A stretch of 64,000 nt of DNA from Galerina marginata (GCA_023014335.1 JAECYW010000021.1:682001-746000), one strand, 5' to 3'. Positions 1 through 11,470 are shown, numbered from the stretch's first letter. Notes: a model not told the origin generated them from the sequence alone. Numbers and translations are program-made.

Positions 1-350
1 CGAGAAGCATTTAAACTCAATCACAAACACTTTTTATAGGGCTGGTATCCTTACAGCATGAGTCGGGCGCAGGTTCATGTAGGATACTACCGTACTTGTG
101 TGATACGTTTACATAGCTCTACTATTTTATCTCGGAGCAATGTGAAAATGATGTCCATTCCAAAAATTAGATTTCCAAGTTCATGATTACGGGCCGTGAA
201 GGAAAAGCATCTGACCGGCTGCTTGGCTTGGCTTGTCCTGTACCCGCAGAAATAAATGAATGCAAAACAAGGATTTATTAACTTTCAAAATTATCAATTC
301 TATGTATGTGTGATGCACAATGAATGTGATGCTGGAGAAATCATAACGGG
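1..350. other. Non-coding stretch beyond the Ssn6 remnant
   Basis: No open frame with recognisable content. It lies downstream of the last reading frame of the minus-strand Ssn6-like remnant and probably represents its 3' flank. Confidence 0.4.
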
Positions 351-3265
351 TCATAAAATGCAATCGTGTGTGGCGCGACAGTCCTTCTTTTCCGATGGCG
401 GCGACTGTGAATTCTTTGCTGTAGGCGACCTCGACGACGGGTTCATCATCTCCGAAAGCTTGCCTCTCGAGGGCGGTGATATCGACCGAGTCGAATCAAC
501 ATGCATCTTTTCATCCTTATGATTTGCCGGAGAAGGTGCTGAAGAAGCTGGTGAGAGGGTATCGATAGGCGGGAGGGCGATGGAGGTTGACACGCTGCTC
601 GCGTGGGCCAGCGCATGTCTCGCGCCGACGGGTCGAGGATGAGGAGGAAAAACGGCAGAGTCAGGCAGAGACGGGTTAGGGGAGAATGGGCCTCCACGAG
701 CTTCGCTGGGTGCGGAAAGGAATCGGAGAAGGGCGGGTCGAAGGAAGACGGCCACCGGAAGGTGAGGAGATTCTCCTCTTCATGATGTCCACTCTTGAGC
801 GCTTGTTGTTGTTGGTCTTCAGGGCCCAGACTTAATGCGCGCTTCAGAGGTGTTGGCTGAACCGGAGGTGAAGCGTGGTTGGAGGACACAGAGTTGCGGT
901 GCAGTGGAGATCGGGGAGAGGGGTCGCTGAGATGGGTGTGCGAAATGGTAGGTGAATGAGATGGGGCCTCCGGTCCAGAAGCCGAGTTAGCCCTATAGCC
1001 TATGGGAGCGTCAGCAACGCCTTCTTCGTAATCTTCATCAGCCGGTCTCGACGGCTGGCGAGGTGTGGCGCTCGTCGGTGATGGTTGAATCGACCGCGAC
1101 GATCCCGAATTCGAGCTGTTTTCTGGGATCAGCTGCGAATGATTTCTGCCATTCAGCACTTTCCTCCTCCTCTTATCGCCGTTGACCCTCTTTCGGCGCT
1201 CCTTCTTCGGCGCTGGCTCTTGCATGGAAGGTCTGGGACGGGAATTGAGGCGGTGGAAGAGGTTGGGGTAGTTGAAGAGGTGAGGCTTGCTGCTGCTGTG
1301 GTTGAGGATGGGGATGAATGTCCTCTCTATCTTTATGGCGACGATGACGGCCATCCTTCGCTTCGGGCAACATCGGTGTGATGTGAGGGCTTTCAGACGC
1401 TTTCGAGTTTCCGACGGCGATATGAGGTGGCATGTTACGCGCACGCATGCCTTCAAATGAAACGGGGTAGCTCCGGCTCTCCGTGCGCTCTATTTCATAC
1501 TCTCTCGAGTTTCGAGCGTCATGACGAGGGTCGTGTCGATGATGTACGGAAGGCTGGTGAGGGAGGAGGCGACACAGGACGGAATCCTGGGTGCGCAGAT
1601 GGTCCAGCGCCTGGCTTATTGTCCCTATATCGGGCCGCATGGCCAGCGCGAGGAGATGGTTCTATGTGCGCGAGGAGAGCGCGTAGGGTAGAAGGAGGAT
1701 TGAGGACCGCCGTGCTGCATGTATTCATTGGGGCCGTGTCTAGGACGATGGTCGTGTTCGCGATCCCAGTCGCGGTGGTCACCAGGAGGTGGCCGGACTC
1801 TGGGTCAGGGTGGCTTGGATCACGTCGGTGGTAAGTGCGGGGCGAACGTTGAGGTGGCACGGCACTGGGTTGAGCAGGACCCATGGGTTGACCAGCCTAA
1901 ATAGGATAGCCCTGGAAGGAACCGGGGGGGGAGACCGAGGACGACCATTCTGAGGACCCGGGGAAATAGAACGCGAATGGTCGCCACGGTTGTAATATAG
2001 GTCTTGATGGTGCCCATGACCGCCATTTCTGGGGTCGTCGGAGAGCTGGGGCTGGCTGGGGGGCAGTGGGTGTTGGAGCAAAAGAGACTGGTGCCCAACA
2101 GGACCACGTGCATGTTCACGAGGTGGAGGATAATCGCGACCACCTTGGTGAGGCGGACGGTCTACCTCCATGGGAGCAAGAGGCGTATGCGAAGGCGTGT
2201 GTCGGCTCTCGTTAAGAATGACGGACGGTGGTGGACCTCCTCTGAATGGAGGAGGAGGGGTAACTCGTTCGTTGCCAAACTGAGGGGGAGGAAGAGCAAT
2301 TTCATTCGATAGGCCACGAGAATCAGCACGGCAAGGGGGTCGACAGTTGCCGGATTGCAGCATCAGCATTACAGCATCAGCGGCGGCCCGGTCAACCCAG
2401 GAGGAGGAACGACTGAGCTCGCGTACGCTGTCGGATGCACATCCTGCAGTCCCGGTGCCGCAGGTAGTTGACCGCCTGTTGCCTGAGCGTTCTTCAGCAG
2501 TTGCAAACGTTGGGCAACGGTATTGTTGCTGGTGTCCAGTACGCTTGCCCGAGCATAGGCATCAATAGCGTCAGTAATTTGGTTGTTGCAGCTCTCATAT
2601 AGACTTCCAAAGGTCGAACCACACCTCAGAAATGTAAGGGTTGATTCGTATAGCTCGAGAATAAGCATCGAGAGCGTCACGGAACCGATTGATCTGCAAA
2701 TAGAGGACGCCAATGGAGCACCAGAAAGTTGGGTTGCGTCCATCTCGGTAGACTGCTTGTTGATATGCTTCGTAGGCTTTGTTGTATTTTTGACCAGCTA
2801 TGTATCCTCGGCCAAGGAGATACCAACTTCGGGCATCGGTGGGATCTGAGCGGTAGGTCTGTTAAGTTGTCCACAAGCTGACGTGTCATACCCAAACATA
2901 CCAGCTTCGAGGCTTGGTAAGATATTGTATGGCTAGCTCCTGATTCTGGGAGGAGCCGCCTTCTTGATAGAGCCAGTCAAGTTGTTGAAGGACTTTGGCA
3001 TGTCCTGAGTTCGCTTCGACGACGCGCTCGTATAGAAGTATAGATGGGAAAAGAATCATGGTGGGCTGCTGGCGGTATGTGGCACCGCCCTGATGCACGT
3101 CTCCAATTCTTCTCCTTGACGGCCTTGACGGCTTTGGTTTGGATACACTCAGAGTCCAGGTTTTATCATGTTTGAGGGAAGCGTTACGTGAAATTACGAA
3201 TAAGGAAATAAAAGGTTCTTACGACCGGCCCAATCCTGGTTTCAATATCAGCAATTTTACATGAA
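351..3265 (-). pseudogene. Cyc8/Ssn6-like TPR transcriptional corepressor, disrupted
   Basis: The minus strand encodes pieces of the TPR region of the general corepressor Cyc8/Ssn6, which works with Tup1 in the nucleus. Recognisable family segments are AIQYLTK (about 2930), the stretch NKAYEAYQQAVYRDGRNP (about 2740), DALDAYSRAIRINPYISEVW (about 2650) and LYESCNNQITDAIDAYARA (about 2580). A Pro/Arg/His-rich low-complexity tail runs from about 2360 to 351. An intron with donor GTATGTTTGG near 2915 and acceptor CTCAG near 2855 joins two TPR pieces. The frame breaks near 2926, near 2609 (one extra base: CTTTGG where CTTGG is expected), near 2365, and at two or more places in the tail. The N-terminal TPRs are missing; only a short match (ADI..RIG) remains near 3250. 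I call it a relic of an otherwise essential-type regulator, which implies an intact copy elsewhere. Uncorrected indels are the alternative. Confidence 0.72.
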
Positions 3266-3272
3266 ATTAGCG

Positions 3273-3810
3273 TCATCCGCATAAGGAACCAGTCGCGAGA
3301 GGCTGCGACACGAAGACGAGCAGCGCGAAGGGTTTTAAAGGACTTTTTAAACCGAGTAAAGATGGCGGGATTGGATTGAGCGCTGCTCGGGCTTGTAACC
3401 TAGATCCGACATGCAACAAATGTGCAATCGTGACGAGGGCACCCTCAAGTTCCAGCCATTGTTCCATTTTTCTGCTTGCAAGCGCACATCGGTCATCTTC
3501 CACAGGGCCGATGTGTTCCACGATATCCCGAAGACAATCGAACGCCCCATCAAAAGACGGTCGGAGAGGTACAAATGAGAAATAGTGATAGGGTTTCGTC
3601 TACCATCGAGGTGACAGAAATGCGTCGAATCGCAGTTTAGGGAGGCGAAAGAGATATTCCTGGGAAGCCCCAGGGATAACTGGAACCTCGACTGTGCGAA
3701 AGGAGTTTGGCGAATAAAATATATCGCCAGCGGGACTGAGGAAAGCATGACCTGAGGAATGATCGAGGCTCTTTGGTGTATAGAAATTGCCTCCGTGTAG
3801 ATTAGACATT
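3273..3810 (-). pseudogene. N-terminal fragment of an agaricomycete unknown-function family
   Basis: A minus-strand frame from about 3809 contains GDIFYSPNSFRTVEV. This matches the GDVFYSPNSARIIDV segment of the intact 1102-residue protein at 47265-50625, so both belong to one family. A second frame (3273-3521) continues with a segment around DDRCALASRKMEQWLELEGA. The two pieces are in different frames and the C-terminal two thirds of the protein is absent. Function is unknown. No signal peptide or catalytic motif is visible. Confidence 0.5.
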
Positions 3811-4051
3811 CTTTGGAATAGATTAGATTATAAGACAAATGATACTGATCCTGCAGGACTTACATGGAAGTTTTAATTAGTGGCGAGGGGTAGTAGACGT
3901 AGACGTAGACGATCGTCTGAAAAAGGACATCGTATGAGATCATTAGTTAGAGTGGCTTTGCAACTTACAACTCAAAATTAATGCGCTTCGCAAAGGCACC
4001 CGAAAGACCAGACCAAACTGCGGAACTCTATAACCAAGTACGTGGTACCTT

Positions 4052-4238
4052 GGGCAACCAGAACACAGGTACAAGGTGCTTTGGGCAACCAAAACACGCC
4101 AAAGAGATTCGAATCACTCATTTGAGCGTTGAGTGTAGAACCGGAGCGTGGATTTACACTAGTGCACCAAAGGTAGATTAAGTGAGGTGGAATGGGCTTT
4201 GAAGGAGTCTGAAGACGTGTTCTGGGCAACCAGAACAC
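4052..4238 (+). repeat. Short dispersed repeat GGGCAACCARAACAC, three copies
   Basis: The 15-base word GGGCAACCAGAACAC or its one-base variant occurs at about 4052, 4083 and 4224. Nothing else in this stretch looks coding. Confidence 0.6.
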
Positions 4239-4499
4239 GTCGGGAGGGTGGTTGATAATAAAAGAATCAAAGATATTAAGAGAGGACGGGCCAGAAATGT
4301 TACGTAAGAACTTATGTAATAAGCTGAGTTTGAACTAACCTCCCCGCCTTCCCGGAAGTTCCCACAGTTCGAGATTTGTTGATGGCGCCGCGTCGCGTCA
4401 GTTTCTTGCTTCCAACCACCACCACCATTCCTCCCCTCCTTCGAGACACGTCCCCGTCCATCCGCCGTCCCGTCCGCTTCATCTGACATGGCCGATACG

Positions 4500-5870
4500 A
4501 CACCCAGGACCGTTCCGAGCGCCCCTCCTCTCCAATGAGGGATGTGGGCCGGAAATGGGAGAAAAATAAGTGGAGGGGAATCACCAGGTGAGCCACGAAA
4601 ACGACCGTTGCCGTCCAGCTAACCCACCTCGCAGCACCGTACAGTGCTAGGGCACTCCGCGTTGCCCCCCCGTTCTGGCACCACGTCACGACAACCACAG
4701 CCAGGTACGTCGAAAAAAAAAAAACCCCCCGACCCCCGCTGCCAAACTAACCGATACCACAGCATCGTCCAGCGCCTCGGCAGTCCGCTGCGCCCCGCTC
4801 TGACGCCAGTTCACGACAACCACGGCCAGGTATGTCACCAAAACGATGCCCGCCGTGCAACTAACTAACACCACGCCCCATTACAGCGCCGGCCAGCTTC
4901 TTAGGACCCACATTCGCCACCACCTCACATCAAGAACACACGACGAGGGGGTAAATACGCCCGGCATGTTGTGCCCTCCCCTCACTTTCGGATTTTGGAG
5001 GGGGAATGACCAGGTGAGCAACGAAAATGACCGCTGCCATGCAGCTGACCCACACCCCACCACCTTGCAGCACCAGTCACCGCCTCAACTAACTGACACC
5101 GCAGTGATGTCAGTGCCGAGGCATTCCGCCGCGCCCCGCTCTGACGCCAGGTCATGACAACCATACCAGGTACGACGCAAATACGATGCCCGCCGTGCAA
5201 CTAACTAATACCCCCTCTATTACAGCGCCGGCCAGCTCCTTAGGACCCACATTTGCCGCCACCTCACAGCAAGAACACGCGACGAGGGGGTAATACGCCC
5301 GGCACGTCGTGCCCCTCCCCTCCAATGAGGGATATCAGCTGGAAATGGGACAACCAAGGGATTTCGGGAGGGAGGGGGAAGGGGGATCACCAGGTGAATA
5401 ACAAAACTGACCACCGCCGTTCAGCTGACCCACACTGCACCACCTTGCAGTGCCGTTCAGCGACTCCAGACCCAGGGCGCCCCTCTTTCGCGCCACGTCA
5501 CGTTGACCCCACTCACTATCTGCGACGGCCGTCGCGCCCAGTACCCCCACATCAACGAGGAGCCGACCACGTTGGTGTGGGGGTACGAGGAGGTGACGAG
5601 ACGGCGCACACCCGACATCAACACGGAAACTAACCGTGTCTGTGTAGGGGGATATGCAGCCCGAGTCAGCGTCTCGGCAACCATGCCCCACTTGCCACGA
5701 CGGCCGTCACGCGCCCAGTACCTTCACGTCAGCGGGAACTCGCCGCAGGTGTGGGGTGGTTATGGGGAGGCGATGAGATGGCGCACCTGCCTACCGTCAG
5801 TGATAACGGCCGTCGTGCCCAGTACCCCCACATTGACAAGCAACCCACCATGTGGGTGTTGGGGGTAGGT
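4500..5870. repeat. Diverged tandem repeat block
   Basis: Several motifs recur in the same order. A unit beginning CAGCGCCGGCCAGCT and containing CGACGAGGGGGTAA starts at about 4885 and 5224. A unit around CACCAGGTGA followed by CTGACCCACAC or CTAACCCACC occurs near 4582, 5010 and 5390. A third unit around ACGGCCGTCGCGCCCAGTACC occurs near 5529, 5701 and 5808. The period of the first is about 330 bp. No convincing open frame runs through the block, and the copies differ by many substitutions, so this is an old array. Confidence 0.65.
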
Positions 5871-6152
5871 AGAAGCAACTAGAATGTGAGCACAGCACCA
5901 GATGACGAGAGGAGCCCCACATCGGTGCGAAACCAACCGTGCCGGTGTAGGGAATAATGCCAAGTGTTGGGACTGTGCCGCCACTGCTCACCCCATCCCA
6001 CTCTATTATATACCAATGTATTAGATCAATGTTTGTAAGTAGAATGATATACATTTATTAAAACCATGCACACATTTAATGAGTGAACGGAACATATAAT
6101 AATGTAGGTTTAAATTATGGGACTAAGAATACACAAAAAATACTTATAAACA

Positions 6153-6223
6153 CGAAAAAATGAGAGGCAGAAACAGGTAGGTGAGCGAAGCGAGACTGCC
6201 TGCTTCTGTCATGCATTTTTTCG
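6153..6223. repeat. Imperfect 28-bp inverted repeat with 15-base loop
   Basis: The left arm (6153-6180) starts CGAAAAAATG. The right arm (6196-6223) is its near reverse complement ending CATTTTTTCG. About five mismatches lie in the inner half. The loop contains GCGAAGCGA, the same word that is repeated in the GC-rich block just downstream. Confidence 0.6.
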
Positions 6224-6279
6224 TCTACTCAAATTCAATTTATGCACTACAAAATTTGTACAGAATTTTTAAAAGAATC

Positions 6280-6400
6280 ACTACGGAGGCGCGAAGCGCC
6301 GACAGAGCGGGGTCCAGGGGCGCAGCCCCGGCAAGCTGGAGACCCGTAGCGCAGAGCCGGGTGAGCGAAGCGAACCCCGGCGCGTAGCGACGGGTCGTAA
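6280..6400. repeat. GC-rich palindrome cluster
   Basis: A dense run of short self-complementary words (GGCGCGAAGCGCC, GGGGCGCAGCCCC, GTGAGCGAAGCGAACC) sits in otherwise AT-rich DNA. It looks like the subterminal region of a small non-autonomous element, but I could not identify ends or a target-site duplication. Confidence 0.4.
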
Positions 6401-6964
6401 GCTTGTTATGGAGAAGAAACGGAGTCGACGGCTTTCTGGTATTTGTCACCACCTTCATGTACTCGAGTACAAACACAAACACTCACGTGCACCGGGTGAA
6501 CGGATTCAGTCCCGACCTCAACTTACTCACTATGCTCGTTGCATGTCTCGGCCATTTTCGGTCACTGTATGCATATATACAGCCATTAGTGTCAAATAAC
6601 GCTATGTATTGTTATCTAGGATCAATATATAGGTTTCGTCCCCAAAATGCATCTATTCCTACGTAAATATATATTCTGGCGCAATTCGGGGCTGCGGGAC
6701 GGGTCGAACAGTGGTGATCTATCGAGAAATGCCAGAGAAATCTGGGAACAATCTGGAGATAATCTCGTTGACTTGCAAAACTTCGTAAGAATTACTGCGA
6801 CGTAACATTTTACGCATATTGTGAGAAAGTGTTCGAGATATTTAACATTTTGCCTAAATTTTGCCGTCGTCAGATTGTGTGGTCTTATGCTGTGATGGCG
6901 ATGCTTGAAACGCAATCTCAGTGCGTTAGACGCAAAAGAGAGGGCGCAAGGATAGTCGGGAACA

Positions 6965-7367
6965 CTCCAGAGGACCCGGGAAGCTCCCCCAAGACCCTGT
7001 CCAGATTTTTGCGGGGTTGAGACGCAAAAGCGACATTTTTGTGGTGGGTTTACGGCGGGGCAGAGACCACAAATTCCGAAAAATTGTCCGGGTTTGCGGG
7101 GTGGGGACCTTGGGCAGCCACCAGGCCGCTCGAGATTTAGGTTAAGCTGATGTATAACGTAGTGTATGATTTGAATTTGAACGTATCTGAAAACATTGCC
7201 TGGGGGCGAAGAATGTCAAGCGCCGCAGGCCTAGAAAAATTTTATTTTATAGAACGACCTTGTCCGAAAATGCGAGGCTGTGAACCAGACGCTGGAGGAT
7301 CTCAGACCGAAAACTGGGAGTTTACCCGGATAGGGTCTTAGGGGAGCTTCCCGGGTCCTCACTCCAG
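6965..7367. mobile_element. Possible MITE bounded by a 31-bp inverted repeat
   Basis: AGGACCCGGGAAGCTCCCC and its next dozen bases at 6971-7003 recur inverted at about 7328-7359 with only two mismatches, enclosing about 320 bp with no coding content. No clear target-site duplication is visible, so assignment to a transposon type is inference. Confidence 0.4.
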
Positions 7368-7732
7368 ACGGCGAAAAACGGTCACTAAGCGAAAGAGAGG
7401 GGAAGGAACGCCTGCAACGACGGCGGGTGAACGGCAGGCGATGAAGGTGTGGGGTACCTGAAATGAAAAAAGGTGGTCAGTAAAATAAAAGGAGAAGTCG
7501 CGCTACTTACTGGGCCCAAGTTGAGGATGGTTGTCAGTGGTTATCGATAGGGTTATCTATAATTATATGAGATAAGCACGGTAGGGCCGGTGCCCGGCAA
7601 AGCCCACTCCCTCGAACTATATCGTCGAGGATGAATAACGGCGTGAGACGGGATGCTTCCGCCAGTTTGTACTGGATACGAACACTATGTCTGCCAATCG
7701 TGTTAATAGGAGATAGCGCTTCAGAAGGAAAT

Positions 7733-8880
7733 CTAACGCACCTTGCGCAAGTCTTTGGGAATATACATCAAACGTGGCAGCGATGGTTGATACAAAATGA
7801 GCTGAGTTTTCTTCCAGTCAGAATGAGGGGTAATATGATCCGGCTCTCTGTCGTACCTATCAGACGAAGCTGTTATGGTTCGCGAATTGGCGGGGACACT
7901 GATATATGAAAATACGCAACAAACATCAGCCGAGATGTCGAAGCTGAGGCCTGAGGAAAGAAGCACATACCTTGAACTCTGCCTGATTTCCGTAGATCCT
8001 TGAAGCATTACCAGTGGTAAAGTCAGCTGTGCACCTGGATTTCTGACAGTTGCATTGGGTTTGAAGTAGGAAACCCAGGTGCCGGAAACGTCGGCGAAGG
8101 GTTTGGTTCCCCAGTAGAAGTACAAAGGAAGGCCCAACTTGATCATGTAAGGGACTATATTGCGCCATCGGCATTGAGAGATATCAATAACGGCTCCAAT
8201 ACGACTGATGGTATGGTTGAATACACCAAACCCGGACTCTTCAAGTTCTTCTGCCCATGTGGGATGAGGCTTCGAGCTGGAGGCTTTCAACCAGTCGGTG
8301 ATAGTACGAGGGGGCCAAGAATGATCGCAAGCCTGAAGTAGGCCAACCAAAAAATACGTGTAGGAAGTATACAGGACAAATCCAGCAATTGAGTTCTTGG
8401 CCGCAGTAAAGGCAGCCTCCTCAGTTTTCTGCGTATCAAAGTAGCTGTACGCGCTGGGCTTCTGCGGGGGAGTCCAAAAGAATTTCATCTCCGGGTGCTT
8501 CTCTTTGAATACTATCAGGAGGGCTTCGGTTGTGGAGTGAAGCGTTCGTTCGAACGCTTCCCACTCCTTCGCGGTGTTATACGGGAGGTGCCATCCAATA
8601 CTACCTCTCACGAGCCAGCGACGATTAAAATTTGCGAAGCGTGACATAAGGGGACCGACGAAGGGCGATATGGGAATGAAAGGGAGGTAAGGATCCAACA
8701 GGGAGTATTTAGCAAGAACCAGGAGGATGAGGTGGAGGTTGCCGGATGAGAGGGCCTACAGCTGAGGGTACTTGAAATGAGGGTGTATAAGCATTGAGAC
8801 AAAAGCCAAAAAACCATAGCCAACCTCGCTGACATGAGTAGCTAACTGCAAGCGCTCAAGTCTCGGAAAAAATGTACGTC
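7733..8880 (-). pseudogene. Central/C-terminal part of an agaricomycete unknown-function family, truncated
   Basis: The minus strand has a long open frame from about 8700 to 7733. It includes SIGWHLPYNTAKEWEAFERT, a hydrophobic stretch ending SYTYFLVGLLQACDHSWPP, and CRWRNIVPYMIKLGLPLYFY. The layout resembles the middle of the 1102-residue protein at 47265-50625, with a shared pattern around the W..EL.. and ..VHYRWG region. The frame continues upstream (ATHVSEVGYGF, LIHPHFKYP) but an in-frame TAG lies near 8757. The upstream end stops at about 8890, where the 1.6-kb dispersed repeat begins. An intron with GTATGTGC donor near 7969 is possible. The left boundary of the large inverted duplication (8693) cuts through this gene. 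Confidence 0.5.
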
Positions 8881-8892
8881 AAGTTGGTTTGC

Positions 8893-10368
8893 AAAATGTG
8901 AGTTGCGAATAAAACGCGACTTTCAAGGGCTTCCCGAGAAATGTCTTGTTGAACATCGCCGCTGAACGCTGTGCTTTGAAGGGTGGCCAGAGAAAGTAGA
9001 CATTCGCATCGAAGCGAGAACGCAAGATCAGTCTAAGACGATGACGCTGGAAAGAGCGAGGTACGTTATTTGGTTCAACCTCCTCTGCCAAACACGCTGG
9101 CTCTTGTTGTCGACTCGCACACCAATCACACACCATTGCACCAATATGTACCACACTTCCATCCGACATCGTCTTTGCTGGACCTGCGTCGGGATAGCCC
9201 TTTGCAGGTTCTCTGTATTATTTCTCTATTCTCTACGCTGCCTTCTACACCTGTATAGATCTCTGCTTCCAACTTGGTACATGTTCCCACTGGCAGTCAG
9301 CGTGTTGCATGTTTCTCCGTCGCTGAACGTCGTCTCCAGCTTTTCTTTTTTCTCTCGTTCCTTGTCAGCCATTCCGGCTTCGGTATCACGGCACTTTATT
9401 GGCATTGCTGCACCGGGATAGCCCTCTGCAGCATTCTGATATCTGCCCACGGCGTCGACTTGGCCTTTCGCTCCTGCGTCGTTCTGCCCTTTTTTCCACC
9501 AAGACAGTCCAAAGCTTTCTGTCCCAGTCTCTCAAATGGATTCAGGAGACTAGCGTCGGTCTTCAATGTGGTATTTGCACCGGGATAACCCTCTGCAATG
9601 ATCCATCGTCTCTGCTTCCGCCCTTCGCGTCGATGAAAGTTCAGGCACGCCGAACTCCTTCAAATTTATTCAGAGACGCTGTTAAACTCAGGAACACTGA
9701 AGAATAGAAGGAGTGAGTCGTTGGTTTATAAATTAAGCAACCGAAAGAATCTTATTCGGTCTTGGACCAGTAGATGGCATTTACATATTTTTTCTGTGCG
9801 TCGCTGTATACGTAGGTCGTTACTTTTTCGTACTCACTCTATGCCTAACGTCTTCTTAAATTTGATAGCATCAAAGTCCCGTTTCCAGCTCTCAGAGCAC
9901 ACTCTTCCTTCCTATCGTCATGTCTCGGCTTCGCTTTTAATAGCGGCCCACCAAAGTGTTTGCACCGGGACTGCCCTCTGCAGCACTTGATTGGCCGTCC
10001 AAGGGAGTGCACCACGTCTACTACTGTTGACAATGTGCTGCAGCCTTGTCGTCGGGCTTCAGATCAAGTGACCAATTTAGATTCGTGCAGGCTCTCAGGC
10101 TCGTCATGCGCAACCGGCCAACGGCTATGTTCGAATCGCCTTACTTGCTTATCATCAAGGGCATCTGGCCTCCTGCCTACTGTTTGGGTTGCCTTCTTCT
10201 CCCTCCTACACGCGCTACTCCAGTCTCAACTCGGCCGCTAAGTGAACAGTGCTTACGTTCCAAAAACTCCGTCATAGTTTTGGAACGGAGGGAGGAATTA
10301 TGGTGACAGCGATATCGATCGGCCCATGCTATTTGATAACGACAAATACTTGACTCCCTCCAAGCCTG
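8893..10368 (+). repeat. Dispersed 1.6-kb repeat, copy A (lacks the 5' TATA-like segment)
   Basis: Near-identical to copies C and D from AAAATGTGAGTTGCG onward for about 1.1 kb, then progressively diverged to about 10368. It contains four copies of the 22-24 bp palindromic motif (about 9184, 9408, 9575, 9960). It lacks the 130-bp AT-rich leader seen in B, C, D and E. Open frames on both strands are short and recur only because the DNA recurs. No transposase or reverse transcriptase is encoded. Confidence 0.9.
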
Positions 10369-10555
10369 AAGGTTCTGAGCAGGTCAGATGAAAACATAAA
10401 GGTGGAGAAAATCCGGCGGTGACAGAGCTGCCGAAGTCTGCAACACGGAAGATTTCTGAAGCATGGAACGTCGCAAGCGCTTTTGCGACTGCGACCAGAG
10501 GACCGAGTTCGTGGCTTGACTTATTTGTCGAGCTACTGATAGGATAGTCAGGCAT
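10298..10555 (-). CDS. Small hypothetical ORF in the left arm (85 codons)
   Basis: An ATG-initiated frame starting MPDYPISSSTNKSS and running 85 codons is preserved exactly in the inverted copy at 59699-59956. Its 3' half overlaps the diverged tail of repeat copy A. No domain is recognisable. Preservation may simply reflect the recent duplication, so coding status is doubtful. Confidence 0.2.
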   Translation of the reverse strand: MPDYPISSSTNKSSHELGPLVAVAKALATFHASEIFRVADFGSSVTAGFSPPLCFHLTCSEPSGLEGVKYLSLSNSMGRSISLSP

Positions 10556-10944
10556 GATTTAATGGTTCACGTTTTCGTCGATATCTATACTATGCGATGA
10601 CGAGAACCGTGCCACAATCGAGAACCTTTCTTACTATAGCAGAAATATATGGCAGACCCGCTCGTCGCTGAACATAGGTGCCCGTCCTCGAAGAGCACAG
10701 TCCAAACCTCGCCGTGCATTCTTCTGAACACCGGGGTCACTTAATATTGCAGCGAAGAATGTGTGAACGATCGCGGGCGTCTCGAAGGCACGGGAGCTAG
10801 GCTCGCCGGAGTGCCAATTAAATTACGGGGTGGTCGCCAGCAATTTTAAGCACCAGTCGGTAAACCATTCAAAAGTCCTTAATTTGCTCCGCGCTCTCTT
10901 GCCTACTCCCATTACGTTCCGACCAGGCCCCTCAGTCCCGACAG

Positions 10945-11081
10945 GACTCGATAAAAGCCCGACCACTTACGTTACTCCAACGAACTTTTGTTCTTGACCG
11001 CCACCACGATCGTCACTGGTATGTTGCTTCACTTTCCTTGGTTTGCTTACTTGCTCATACAACTCGGATTAGTTCACCAAT
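10945..11081 (+). promoter_or_regulatory. Likely core promoter and 5' UTR of the 113-residue gene
   Basis: A TATA-like GATAAAAG lies at about 10951, some 130 bp upstream of the ATG. A possible 5'-UTR intron (donor GTATGTTGC near 11019, acceptor near 11072) ends just before the start codon. Assignment rests on position and consensus only. Confidence 0.35.
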
Positions 11082-11470
11082 ATGCAGTACACTCTTCACT
11101 TTTATCGGGATCACCTTTCCAAAGCAACCAACACTCGCAACACTTCCTTCACCGAGTTCGTAGCGGCTATAGGAATGCGCTCTGATGAGATTATGGCCAA
11201 TTTCGGGGACCACGAATGGGTCATTGTCATTTAGTAAGTCCAAGCTCTAGTTTCCAGGACCGGCTCTGAGTTTTCGCTAGCCAGGGTGTCTACCGCGGCA
11301 GCCCGTCCAAACACCTCACGGCTTTCGGTTTTCGAACCTCGAACGACAATTCGACTCGTCGGGAACGGTTGCAACAAGTCTTTTATCTCCACCTCAACGA
11401 AGACGGCACTCTCCAGTTTGGACCGGACAGTACGCGAGTGATTGACAAGGATGATTTAACCGATCTGTGA
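11082..11470 (+). CDS. Small two-exon gene, 113 residues, unknown function (left-arm copy)
   Basis: Exon 1 is 11082-11233 and exon 2 is 11281-11470. They are separated by a 47-nt intron with donor GTAAGTCC and acceptor CGCTAG, and the joined frame is exactly 114 codons with the stop. The protein begins MQYTLHFYRDHLSK and ends DKDDLTDL. The middle reads FGDHEWVIVIYQGVYRGS across the splice junction. It is soluble, mixed charge, with no signal peptide, membrane segment or cysteine cluster. It is the only gene in the arm that appears intact. An identical arrangement is present in the right arm. I do not recognise the family. Confidence 0.6.

Noticed and set aside
446..1456. 336-codon minus-strand ORF as a separate gene
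   Set aside because: Its middle part matches the disordered tail expected after the Ssn6 TPR region and its ends run into other frames of the same remnant; it is not an independent gene.
8893..9169. Minus-strand 92-codon ORF repeated in copies A, B, C and D
   Set aside because: Same reasoning. It crosses the repeat leader boundary with different ends in different copies and has no recognisable domain.
9041..9421. 126-codon plus-strand ORF present in every copy of the repeat
   Set aside because: It recurs only because the DNA recurs. It has a Ser/Leu/His-rich composition typical of chance frames in pyrimidine-rich DNA, and competing frames on both strands are equally long.
10120..10140. GTTCGAATC as a tRNA or SINE B box
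   Set aside because: No A box at the right distance, no cloverleaf can be drawn, and there is no poly-A or oligo-T end. It is one word within the diverged repeat tail.
8893..10368. Dispersed repeat as a solo LTR (starts TGT)
   Set aside because: No matching CA end, no consistent target-site duplication, a ragged 3' end and no associated gag/pol sequence anywhere in the window.
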